This document shows positions 27,094 through 34,659 of a stretch of 64,000 bases of DNA, one piece after another. The DNA is taken from contig NZ_JANJZR010000006.1 of assembly GCF_024623065.1 (NCBI RefSeq), positions 53,439 to 117,438 on the forward strand, read 5' to 3'. A program made the position numbers and the translations under genes. Under the pieces are notes generated by a model. That model searched no databases. It had not been told where the DNA came from and saw only the letters and a program-made list of their open reading frames with translations. Origin of the DNA: Bacteroides acidifaciens. Lineage in GTDB: Bacteria; Bacteroidota; Bacteroidia; Bacteroidales; Bacteroidaceae. Every line of letters starts with the position of its first letter. The first letter of the stretch is position 1.

Positions 27094-30000
27094 TTAGAAT
27101 CCGATATTGACACCAATGACAAAACTCTTTAAAGTAGTGGGTGAACCGAACGTTCTGGTATTGTTGTCATAGTTCACTAAATCGGTATCCAGAAAATCAC
27201 ATGCCTTATAGATATTGAATGGATTCATTGCCTGAACATATAATTTCAGGTTATTGATACCCAGTTTGCCCAATTGTTGCGGAGTAAAGTTGTAACCTAA
27301 TGAAATGTTACGCACTTTGATATACGAACCGTCCTGGTAATTCATGGCACTGTTGTAAGTGTCTGCTCCTTCACCGTTAGAGCCCGGTGAGTAGTATCTT
27401 GCATTTTCATTTGTTCCTGCTACCCAGTAATCAACCTTGCGTTGCATATAGCGGCCGTCAAGTGTGACAGCACCTTGAGGTACGGTGAATCCCCAGCGTG
27501 ACAGAATGAAGAAAGATAGTTCAAAGTTCTTGTAATTGAAGGTATTGCTCCAACCGCCTGTCCAGCGAGGACGTACATAACCTACCACCTTTTTATCGTC
27601 ATTAGCATCTATCGTATCGTCATTATTCAAATCTTCCACTTTGATTTGTCCCGGCTTACGTCCGTATTTGGCAGCTTCTTCGGCTTCTTCCGTTTTCCAG
27701 ATACCGTCATATACCCAGTCATAATAAACACCGATTTCTTCTCCTACAAACCATTTGTTGTTTACATCTTCCGTTCTGCCGTTAGATAACTGGTCAATCC
27801 GGTTTCTATCCATAGACCATGTCAGGGTTGTACTCCATGAGAAATCTTTCAGTTGTACCGGAATTGCGTTTATTTGCAGGTCGATACCCCAACCGGATGT
27901 CTTACCTACATTCGAATAAGTGGAAACGTAACCGGTCAATGAAGGAATAGTCATTTCCAACAGCAAATCGTTCGTCTTGGTCTTGTATGCGTCAATGCTA
28001 CCGGTGAGACGGTTGTTAAAGAAGCCATAATCAACACCGACATTGTATTGGGTCGTTCTTTCCCAGCCTAAAGTAGAGTTCGCCATTTTAGCCGGTGTTT
28101 TCTGTGATGGATCCGAAGGCACATAACCTAATGAAGAATCATTTTGTCCCCAGTTGTAATATAGGCCGGTGATTGCTCCTTTAGTAGCATAGGCTTGGAT
28201 AGCTGCATTACCTGTGACACCGACACCTAAACGGAGTTTCAACTGATTAAGCCAGCTGACATCTTTCAAGAAATCTTCCTGGTCCATTCTCCATGCAAGG
28301 GCAGCAGAAGGGAAGCTCGCCCATTTGTGTCCTTCGGCCAACTGAGAAGCACCGTCCCAACGCATAGATGCTGTTAATAAGTACTTGTCTTTATAACCAT
28401 AGTTCAAACGAATCATATAAGATGCCATTTGAGTCTCTGTCAGACCGGTACCAAAAGCTTTCAGTGTACCGGCAGAACTCATATTATACCACAACTCATC
28501 TGCCGACGCAACATTGGTAGCTCTCATATCTCCCATTTCGTAATGGTAAGCCGATGCGGATTGCATCAATGTCAACCCTAGATTATGCTGGCCTAATGTC
28601 TTGTTGTAATAGATCAGGTTATCTAATGTCCATGCACGTTTCTGTTCGTTTTTATATTGTGCGCCGTTGTTCCCGTCGCCATTGATACCGTCGGCTGCGT
28701 TGGCAATTCCCAATGTATAGAACTGAAATTCAGGACCGAACTGGATACGGTAGGACAAGCCTTCCAACGGTTTCCATATTTTGCCGAAGTCAATTTGTGA
28801 ATACATGCTGGCTGATGCACGGAAGGTACGCCGTTGATTGGTGTTATAATCCAGTTCACGAATAGGATTGATGATATTGACATCACCATTCGGATTGCGG
28901 ATGTATTCATTGTTTTCATCATAAGGCATTGTCCATGGAAGCATGCTTCTCAATGCGCTGTAGAAATCACCGGAACCGGTTACGGATTTAGAGAAACTAT
29001 AACCGTAGTCCTGGGTAGAGTAGGACGCGTTGATGGAAGTTCCCATTTTGAACCATTCTACCGGGTTTGAGTCAAATGAAGTTTTTAAGGTATAACGTTC
29101 ATAAGCCTGACCGGGTTGTGTACCTTTCTGATCCATATAGCCGAATGAAGCATACCCTTGGAACTTATCCGAACCGCCGGATGCGCTTAATGTATGTTCA
29201 TGAGTAATTCCGGTTTGCTTGCCGTGGGAAGCCCAGTCGTAAGAACCTACTTTTGAAGGGTCGTAATTACCGTTTGACCATGCCTGGTCGATATTTTTCC
29301 AAGAAGCGGCTACACTGCCGAAGGCTGCTTTGTCAGTTTCGTATGTCGGAGTGGCGGATGCATAGGAGCCTGCATTGTATTTAGCTATACGGGCATAGTC
29401 CAACCATTCGGATGCAGACATCATTTCTGTTACGTCATGCAATGTTTCAAAGGTGACAGTACCGGAATAGTTTAAGGTAACTTTTCCTTGTTTCCCTTTT
29501 TTAGTAGTGACAAGGATGACACCGTTGGCACCACGCGAACCATAGATAGCCGTAGCCGAAGCATCTTTCAGAATATCAATAGCTTCAATATCGGAAGGGT
29601 TGATATTCTCAATACCGCCGTTTTGAATAACCATGCCGTCAACAACATACAACGGCCCTTGTTCGGCATTGATAGAGCGTTGCCCGCGAATATTGATATT
29701 TCCTACTTCACCGGGGCGTTGACTGGAAGTGATGTCCACACCTGCTGTTTTTCCTTGCATTCCTTCCAAGGCATTCTTTACAGGCATTGCTTTCAGTTCT
29801 TTTTCTCCAACCCGCGCCATAGCACCGGTCACATCGCTTTTTTTCTGAACGCCATAGCCCACAACTACTACTTCATCCAACGTTTCCGAATCTTCTTGAA
29901 GCGTAATCTTGAAATTGGTATTTCCTGCGACAGAAATTTCTTGTTTCTTATATCCTATATAAGTAACTGTTATCATACCTTTAGCTGGTACATTAGAGAG

Positions 30001-30225
30001 GGTAAATTTACCATTCAAATCTGTTATAGTACCATTGGTTGTGCCATTGACCAATACACTGGCACCGATAACTGGTTCTCCTGTAAAGTCAATAACTGTA
30101 CCTGTGACCGTTTTATTCTGGGCATAGGCTCCAACTATTAAAAGGGAGAACAAAGTGAAGAAAAATAGCCGTCGGATAGTATCCTTACAGGCATACAGGT
30201 GATTACCTTTTTTGTTGCTTTTCAT
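27094..30225 (-). CDS. SusC-like TonB-dependent transporter, pair 1
   Basis: This 1043-residue outer-membrane transporter has a signal peptide (RRLFFFTLFSLLIVGAYAQ), a carboxypeptidase-regulatory-like domain (VTGTVIDFTGEPVIGASVLV), a TonB-box region (TLDEVVVVGYGVQKK), a plug (ALEGMQGKTAGVDI, ILKDASATAIYGSRGANGVI) and a 22-strand barrel ending SFVIGVNIGF. It would import RG-derived oligosaccharides with its SusD. The ATG lies only 7 bases outside the left 27-bp inverted repeat, so its 5' leader is partly the repeat itself. In the orientation given I find no good promoter facing this gene, which suggests it is off or weakly expressed; inversion would bring one in. This inference rests on consensus matching only. 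Confidence 0.93.
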   Translation of the reverse strand: MKSNKKGNHLYACKDTIRRLFFFTLFSLLIVGAYAQNKTVTGTVIDFTGEPVIGASVLVNGTTNGTITDLNGKFTLSNVPAKGMITVTYIGYKKQEISVAGNTNFKITLQEDSETLDEVVVVGYGVQKKSDVTGAMARVGEKELKAMPVKNALEGMQGKTAGVDITSSQRPGEVGNINIRGQRSINAEQGPLYVVDGMVIQNGGIENINPSDIEAIDILKDASATAIYGSRGANGVILVTTKKGKQGKVTLNYSGTVTFETLHDVTEMMSASEWLDYARIAKYNAGSYASATPTYETDKAAFGSVAASWKNIDQAWSNGNYDPSKVGSYDWASHGKQTGITHEHTLSASGGSDKFQGYASFGYMDQKGTQPGQAYERYTLKTSFDSNPVEWFKMGTSINASYSTQDYGYSFSKSVTGSGDFYSALRSMLPWTMPYDENNEYIRNPNGDVNIINPIRELDYNTNQRRTFRASASMYSQIDFGKIWKPLEGLSYRIQFGPEFQFYTLGIANAADGINGDGNNGAQYKNEQKRAWTLDNLIYYNKTLGQHNLGLTLMQSASAYHYEMGDMRATNVASADELWYNMSSAGTLKAFGTGLTETQMASYMIRLNYGYKDKYLLTASMRWDGASQLAEGHKWASFPSAALAWRMDQEDFLKDVSWLNQLKLRLGVGVTGNAAIQAYATKGAITGLYYNWGQNDSSLGYVPSDPSQKTPAKMANSTLGWERTTQYNVGVDYGFFNNRLTGSIDAYKTKTNDLLLEMTIPSLTGYVSTYSNVGKTSGWGIDLQINAIPVQLKDFSWSTTLTWSMDRNRIDQLSNGRTEDVNNKWFVGEEIGVYYDWVYDGIWKTEEAEEAAKYGRKPGQIKVEDLNNDDTIDANDDKKVVGYVRPRWTGGWSNTFNYKNFELSFFILSRWGFTVPQGAVTLDGRYMQRKVDYWVAGTNENARYYSPGSNGEGADTYNSAMNYQDGSYIKVRNISLGYNFTPQQLGKLGINNLKLYVQAMNPFNIYKACDFLDTDLVNYDNNTRTFGSPTTLKSFVIGVNIGF

Positions 30226-30232
30226 ACTTTAA

Positions 30233-30259
30233 TTGTTAAGTTAAACAAATGTTAGATTC
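30233..30259 (+). repeat. Left arm of the 27-bp inverted repeat (recombination site)
   Basis: The arm starts TTGTTAAGTTAAACAAAT and ends GTTAGATTC. It is an exact reverse complement of 31748-31774; identity stops on both sides. An attachment site of an integrated element would give direct, not inverted, repeats. Confidence 0.9.
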
Positions 30260-30339
30260 ATGATTTGAAGTGAAATCACTGTATATAAGGAAAATATGAA
30301 ATCGAAAAAGTTATTTTCAGGCAACAATGAGGTAACCTT

Positions 30340-31518
30340 TTACAATAGCTGGTCTAATATCTCCCTAAATACTTTATCAGCATGTTCCTGCATGATTTTA
30401 ATATAGTTGAATATAGGACGATTGTTTTTCATACTGTGCCCTATGCAATACTCAATCTTTTCAATCTGGATTCCTAAATTATATCCGTGTTGTGCAAAGG
30501 TTTTTCGGGCGGAATAATAGGTAACTTTCTTCTTTATTCCCGAGAGTATTGAGAGTTTGCCTATATGACGGAAAATCAAACTGTATATCTGTTTATAAGA
30601 TGAATACTTCCCGAATTTCAGATAACCATCTTTTGTCAGATACTTATCTATAATTACTTTAGCTTCAGGTTGCAGAGTAAATACGGTTTCATTCTCTCCT
30701 TTTTTACTATTACGTGTTTTATGACGTATATAGCGCATATAGTCTTTATCCTTAAAATTATATGCCAATAAGTCTCTCAAGTTAATACCACCTAAATAAT
30801 AGGTAAGCATAAAAATATCTCTTACTATCAACAAGGAAGGTTTAAAAAGATGCACATCTCGCATTCTTTTTAGTTCATCTATTGATAAATCGAGTTCCCG
30901 CACATTGCTTGTAGGCATCTTAAAAAGAATGAAAGGATGGATAGAGTAAGTTACATAATTCATTTTTGTAGCATAATTCAATATTACCTTTATCAAGGTC
31001 AGGTATATTCTGACGGTAGTATCTGCCAAATTCTCTCCGTGAAGAACATTTGCAAATTCTTGTATATGGAGAGGAGTTAACTGAATTAAAGGAAAATCCC
31101 CTTTCATATACTTAATGAATCTTTCTGAAGCTATCTTATAAAGTTTATAAGATTTTTCTCGTTCTTCTCCTTTCATGAAATCCATATACTCCTTTGCGAC
31201 AGATTGAAAAGTTATTCCTTTTCTCTTCTGTTCGTAGTTAATAATACGTATCAGTTCAGTGCATGAGATTGCAGGTAAATAACTGATTGATGTAACGATT
31301 TCCTCATACTCGTTTATCAGTTTTCGTAAACAAGCATTCATATTCGCAGCATTCTCATGTCTGACAACTCTACCATTCTTTATCTGACTGGCAGAATCCA
31401 AAGTAAACTGAGTAGATATATATCTAGTCTGCGAATGATGTGCTACTGCGATCCTTATTCGATGTCTACCATTTGATAATTTTTTAGTCGGAACAATTAC
31501 AATTGAAAAATTCGCCAT
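30340..31518 (-). CDS. Tyrosine site-specific recombinase (candidate invertase)
   Basis: The 392-residue protein has the Bacteroidetes layout: an arm-binding region (RHRIRIAVAHHSQTRYISTQ), a SAM-like core-binding domain (about 100-200; KSYKLYKIASERFIKYMKG) and a catalytic domain. Visible catalytic residues are Arg338 (YYSARKTFAQHG), His361 (CIGHSM) and Tyr372 (NYIKI). The first catalytic Arg is replaced: the position in GGINLRDLL is Asn246, and the His of HxxR is Tyr335, both seen often in this subgroup. It lies alone between inverted repeats, with no other transfer genes nearby, so a DNA invertase fits better than an integrase of a conjugative element. A weak operator-like TTCTATTTTAT (31566 to 31556, minus) lies upstream, but no convincing promoter was found. 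Confidence 0.88.
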   Translation of the reverse strand: MANFSIVIVPTKKLSNGRHRIRIAVAHHSQTRYISTQFTLDSASQIKNGRVVRHENAANMNACLRKLINEYEEIVTSISYLPAISCTELIRIINYEQKRKGITFQSVAKEYMDFMKGEEREKSYKLYKIASERFIKYMKGDFPLIQLTPLHIQEFANVLHGENLADTTVRIYLTLIKVILNYATKMNYVTYSIHPFILFKMPTSNVRELDLSIDELKRMRDVHLFKPSLLIVRDIFMLTYYLGGINLRDLLAYNFKDKDYMRYIRHKTRNSKKGENETVFTLQPEAKVIIDKYLTKDGYLKFGKYSSYKQIYSLIFRHIGKLSILSGIKKKVTYYSARKTFAQHGYNLGIQIEKIEYCIGHSMKNNRPIFNYIKIMQEHADKVFREILDQLL

Positions 31519-31654
31519 ATCATTTTTAGGTTTATAAATTACTATTTCCCATACAATAAAATAGAAACATAAAGGCTCATAACCATCAGCCGTAGATTAA
31601 AAATCCGGCTTGTAGCATGGAATATCGTGCAAAAGACGGTATTTTCCATGCATT

Positions 31655-31699
31655 TGTACGATTCTGCATTGTTATATTTTAATTTAGTCTTTATGTTTG
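31655..31699 (+). promoter_or_regulatory. Outward promoter inside the invertible segment, with operator-like element
   Basis: TAtgTTTG (31692-31699) with ATTG (31668-31671), 20 bases apart, is a good Bacteroides promoter facing the right-hand operon. At 31658-31671 stands ACGATTCTGCATTG, preceded by TGT. This shares TGTACGAT and ATT with the element at 55613-55629 and sits at the same 34 bases from the -7 box. The match to the others is about 9 of 14, so it is suggestive rather than firm. Confidence 0.55.
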
Positions 31700-31704
31700 C
31701 AACA

Positions 31705-31732
31705 CTTTTTCACAGCTATAATTGTGAAAAAG
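31705..31732 (+). promoter_or_regulatory. Hairpin at the predicted transcript start
   Basis: CTTTTTCACA (31705-31714) pairs exactly with TGTGAAAAAG (31723-31732) around GCTATAAT. It begins within a few bases of the expected +1, so it would be the first structure of the transcript in either orientation. It could stabilise the RNA or serve as a protein-binding dyad. Confidence 0.5.
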
Positions 31733-31747
31733 CATTTAATAAAAAGA

Positions 31748-31774
31748 GAATCTAACATTTGTTTAACTTAACAA
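31748..31774 (-). repeat. Right arm of the 27-bp inverted repeat (recombination site)
   Basis: It starts GAATCTAACATTTG and ends TTAACTTAACAA, the exact reverse complement of 30233-30259. A partial match (TGTTTAACTT) recurs at 31894-31903, outside the segment. Confidence 0.9.
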
Positions 31775-31783
31775 GATATTACT

Positions 31784-31900
31784 ATGCGTATGAAAAACAA
31801 CAAACCAATCTTGTATTCTTTACTTGCTGACGAGGAAAGAATATGTTTGCTATCCATCCAATCTTGTCATGATTTTACTAATCAACAATCATATGTTTAA
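31784..31900 (+). CDS. Possible 36-38-residue leader ORF beyond the right repeat
   Basis: A frame opens with ATG at 31784 (or 31790) and ends at 31900: MRMKNNKPILYSLLADEE and on to TNQQSYV. The ATG is 9-15 bases outside the repeat, the same place as the SusC start on the left side (7 bases), and ATGAAAAACAACAAA resembles the start of SusC pair 1 (ATGAAAAGCAACAAA). It may be a real leader peptide or the relic of a gene start replaced by the fimbrillin operon. The rest matches nothing I know. Confidence 0.3.
   Translation: MRMKNNKPILYSLLADEERICLLSIQSCHDFTNQQSYV
31819..31849 (+). promoter_or_regulatory. Second candidate promoter for the fimbrillin operon, outside the segment
   Basis: TTTA (31819-31822), 19 bases, TAtgTTTG (31842-31849). 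If used, the right operon could be read whatever the orientation of the invertible segment. A TATTCTTTA lies upstream but 2 bases off the spacing of the shared operator. Confidence 0.35.
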
Positions 31901-31916
31901 CTTTAAAAAACATGGT

Positions 31917-32930
31917 ATGAGAAAAAACTATGTAACGGCTGCTGTTGCTCTGTTGCTTTTGGCAGGGTGTAGTAACGATATTAAAGAAACAGATATCAAA
32001 TTTGCCGGTGAACCCGGAGCAAAAGTTTCTTTTAGTGCAGTAATTAATAATCACGAAGCTAATGAACTTGTAACGAGAGCTACAGAAACAAACTGGGAGT
32101 TAAAAGACTCGGTAGGTATTACTTGTGGAACCAATCAGGTGAACATTAATTATTTATACGAAGGGGATAGCCGCTTTGCAGCCAAAGGTGGTGTGGCTGA
32201 GGATATTTGGGTGCTGGGTTCTGATGAATATGATGTAGTGGCGTATGCGCCATTTATGGGAAAATCCGGAGAGGAGCAACCTGCGGTAGCTGTCTCTACA
32301 ACCAGCGAATTTCAAGCAACGGCAAAAGACCGTGCGAAAATTGACTTTCTGTTCGCAAAGTCTAAAGCTACTTCACAGAATCCAAATGTGAAATTAGCAT
32401 TCAATCATATCATGAGTCGCATTAAATTGGAATTCCAAGCAGGCGAAGGAGTGGAATTGAATGATATCACGTGCTATCTTATCGGATTGAAAAACACGGG
32501 AACTTTCAATCCCAATACAGGAGAAACAACGGTAAGCGAAGAACCTGTTTCATTAAAAGATGATATTGTGTGGGATAAAATAGGAGCAGAAGACAATTAT
32601 ACGATACAAGCTATATTGTTGCCACAGAAAGTTCAAGGAAAGGTTACCATCCAAGCACGTATGAACGGTTATCTTTATGAAGCCGAGTTTGCGAACCTGA
32701 CCGAATTGAAACCGGGATATTCTTACAATTATATTATCAAGGCAAACAAATATACCGATAATAAGTATGTGTTGAATATTACGGAGGAAACACAAATCCT
32801 AGGATGGACCAATCAGGACAACGATCCGATTACTTCTGATCCGGGAATGGCTAATACAGGAACTGAGATAACAAATCCTGATTGGAATATTACGGAAGAA
32901 ACAATTACTTCCAAGCCTGTCGGAAAATAA
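31917..32930 (+). CDS. Fimbrillin-like lipoprotein, first
   Basis: The start at 31917 is chosen because MRKNYVTAAVALLLLAGCSN is an ideal lipoprotein signal; an ATG at 31893 would add eight residues. The 337-residue product has the Mfa-like/fimbrillin pattern: early TRATETNWELKDSVGITCG, then YDVVAYAPFM, KAKIDFLFAKSKAT-type residues, LAFNHIMSRIKLEFQAGEGV and LKPGYSYNYIIKANK. Such proteins are exported as lipoproteins and build or cap type V pili, or act as surface adhesins. A fimbrillin in front of SusC/D genes is unusual for a glycan locus. The next fimbrillin-like gene follows by 58 bases with no visible promoter. Confidence 0.82.
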   Translation: MRKNYVTAAVALLLLAGCSNDIKETDIKFAGEPGAKVSFSAVINNHEANELVTRATETNWELKDSVGITCGTNQVNINYLYEGDSRFAAKGGVAEDIWVLGSDEYDVVAYAPFMGKSGEEQPAVAVSTTSEFQATAKDRAKIDFLFAKSKATSQNPNVKLAFNHIMSRIKLEFQAGEGVELNDITCYLIGLKNTGTFNPNTGETTVSEEPVSLKDDIVWDKIGAEDNYTIQAILLPQKVQGKVTIQARMNGYLYEAEFANLTELKPGYSYNYIIKANKYTDNKYVLNITEETQILGWTNQDNDPITSDPGMANTGTEITNPDWNITEETITSKPVGK

Positions 32931-32988
32931 TCGGTTATACCATATTTATATATAGACAAAAACAGCTAAGAATAAAAATAGGAAATTT

Positions 32989-34602
32989 ATGAAAGTAAAT
33001 AATTATATATCAATGCTTTTCCTTGCCGGTGCCGCTATGATTGCCTCTTGTTCTCAAAATGAAGAACTGGGTGGAGATAATCCGGACGCTTTGCAAGGAT
33101 TTCAAATCAGTGTGTCTGACAAAGGTTTCGCAGATATGGATAAAGGTGAAACACGTGCCGTTGAATCGGGTTATGCTACCAGATTCTCAAACGGAGATGC
33201 TATCGGTGTGTTTGCCGTCAAAGGAGATGTGGTGGTAGAAGCAATCAGAAACCGACAGTTCACCATGGAAGATGGTGTTTGGGTATTGTCTGATGGAGGG
33301 GATGACATTGAGTATAAAGGTTCGGAATTTGAAAGAATGAAATTCTATGCATATTATCCATATAATAAGAATGTGATTTTTGATCCGACCGCAGTGACAA
33401 ATCCTTTTGAAGAATACATCAAAAAATGGACGATTGGAGCGGATCAGGGAGAAGGAAACTATACGAAGTATGACCTGATGACAAGTACAGGTACTGTGAA
33501 AGGCGACCGTTTGAAAGGTCAGATTGCTTTTGACATGAAACATGAAATGGCACTTGCGGTGGTGAAAATGCCTAAGTTGACATACAGTTTTACCAATGGT
33601 GGTATAGATGATTATTTGATGCCGATAGCAGCCGGTTCGTTCACCTTGAATAATGCTGCTGCAACTCCTTATTATCAGGCAACAACCGATACATACCGTT
33701 TCTTGGTCAATCCTAACAAGGAATTCTTGGTGAAAGGTACTTATACCGGAGTAAACGAGATGGAATATGAAGCGAAAGGTACTCTTGAATCGGGCACGGC
33801 AAAGATGTATACTATAGAAGATAAAAGTAAGATTAATCATACGTTGCAGGTAGGAGACTATTTCTGTGCGGATGGTAAGATTGTTTCTGTGGATACAGAT
33901 GAGAGCAATTTGCCGGACAATGTGATTGGTATTGTATGTTATGTGGGAAACCCTGAACCGAGTGTAACTCATTCCGATCTTTATACCGCAGAAGTTGATG
34001 CCTTGCGTCGTGATTTTCCTTCTTGTACGCATGGAGTTGTATTATCTCTAAAAAATTCATTGGTGGAAGAAACCGATCTGCATATGTTCCATACAGGTAA
34101 AGCAGGTACTTATTCCGACTGGTTTACTAATGACGAAGAATGGGCAGGTAAGTTTGTGATTTCTAATACCGAAAAAGATGCGAATAAGAATGATGCTCAT
34201 TTGGTTTTCCCTGCATTGATGGGATATAATAATACACAGTTGCTTACCATGTGTTATGAAGGAAAAGGAAGTCCTTCTACTTGCGACTGGGCTTATCGGC
34301 ATATCATGGCTTACCGTGAGACAGTGGCTGTTCCTTCAGGGGTGACTCCTTGGTATTTGCCTTCTATCATGTGTTGGGAGCGGGTAGCAAGTAATATGAG
34401 CGCTATTAATGCATGTCTCAAAAATGTGAATGGCGATGCCATGACTTCTGTTGATAATGGAACGAATAGTGGACATTATTGGAGTAGTACACAACGCTCT
34501 GCTGCCAACCAATGGACACATGGCATGGGAGGCGGAAGATACCATATTATTTGCGAACGTGGGTCGCGTGCCGGTTATTTCCGTATGATGCTTGCATTCT
34601 AA
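32989..34602 (+). CDS. Fimbrillin-like lipoprotein with C-terminal DUF1566/FISUMP-like module
   Basis: The 537-residue protein has a lipoprotein signal (MLFLAGAAMIASCSQNEE) and an N-terminal fimbrillin-like region (TRAVESGYATRFSNGDAIGV, FYAYYPYNKNVIFD, MKHEMALAVVKMP). The last 200 residues are different: PWYLPSIMCWERVASN, GHYWSSTQRSAANQWT and the end YFRMMLAF are the pattern of DUF1566/FISUMP modules, which have a C-type-lectin-like look. Several Cys pairs (CYEGKGSPSTC) occur only there. A binding tip on a fimbrillin stem fits. The SusC gene follows by 57 bases, so it is likely in the same transcript. Confidence 0.78.
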   Translation: MKVNNYISMLFLAGAAMIASCSQNEELGGDNPDALQGFQISVSDKGFADMDKGETRAVESGYATRFSNGDAIGVFAVKGDVVVEAIRNRQFTMEDGVWVLSDGGDDIEYKGSEFERMKFYAYYPYNKNVIFDPTAVTNPFEEYIKKWTIGADQGEGNYTKYDLMTSTGTVKGDRLKGQIAFDMKHEMALAVVKMPKLTYSFTNGGIDDYLMPIAAGSFTLNNAAATPYYQATTDTYRFLVNPNKEFLVKGTYTGVNEMEYEAKGTLESGTAKMYTIEDKSKINHTLQVGDYFCADGKIVSVDTDESNLPDNVIGIVCYVGNPEPSVTHSDLYTAEVDALRRDFPSCTHGVVLSLKNSLVEETDLHMFHTGKAGTYSDWFTNDEEWAGKFVISNTEKDANKNDAHLVFPALMGYNNTQLLTMCYEGKGSPSTCDWAYRHIMAYRETVAVPSGVTPWYLPSIMCWERVASNMSAINACLKNVNGDAMTSVDNGTNSGHYWSSTQRSAANQWTHGMGGGRYHIICERGSRAGYFRMMLAF

Positions 34603-34659
34603 CTAAAAACGATGCATAGAACTTCGTTAACTATATTTATATCATGAACATATACATAT

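Larger units (their letters stand above)
30233..31774. other. Candidate invertible DNA segment with its own recombinase
   Basis: A 1,488-base core (30260-31747) is enclosed by perfect 27-bp inverted repeats. It holds one gene, a tyrosine recombinase on the minus strand, plus an outward promoter near the right end (-7 at 31692-31699) and a hairpin. To the left is a minus-strand SusC/D operon, to the right a plus-strand fimbrillin/SusC/SusD operon. As given, the promoter faces right. Inversion would aim it at the left SusC, whose ATG is 7 bases outside the repeat. In Bacteroides, recombinase-driven inversion of promoters controls capsule and surface-protein genes; that this segment inverts is inference. 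Confidence 0.75.

Noticed and set aside
30233..31774. An integrated mobile or conjugative element with its integrase
   Set aside because: The repeats are inverted, not direct, and the segment holds only the recombinase, with no transfer, replication or cargo genes.
31894..31903. A third recombination site (TGTTTAACTT)
   Set aside because: Only 10 of 27 bases match the repeat, which is not enough to claim a further inversion site.
31824..31916. Longer start for the first fimbrillin-like protein
   Set aside because: The extra 31 residues hide the lipoprotein signal, which begins at 31917, and overlap promoter-like sequence.
34400..34602. Target gene of a diversity-generating retroelement
   Set aside because: The C-terminal lectin-like look fits, but no reverse transcriptase and no template repeat of this region was found in the window.
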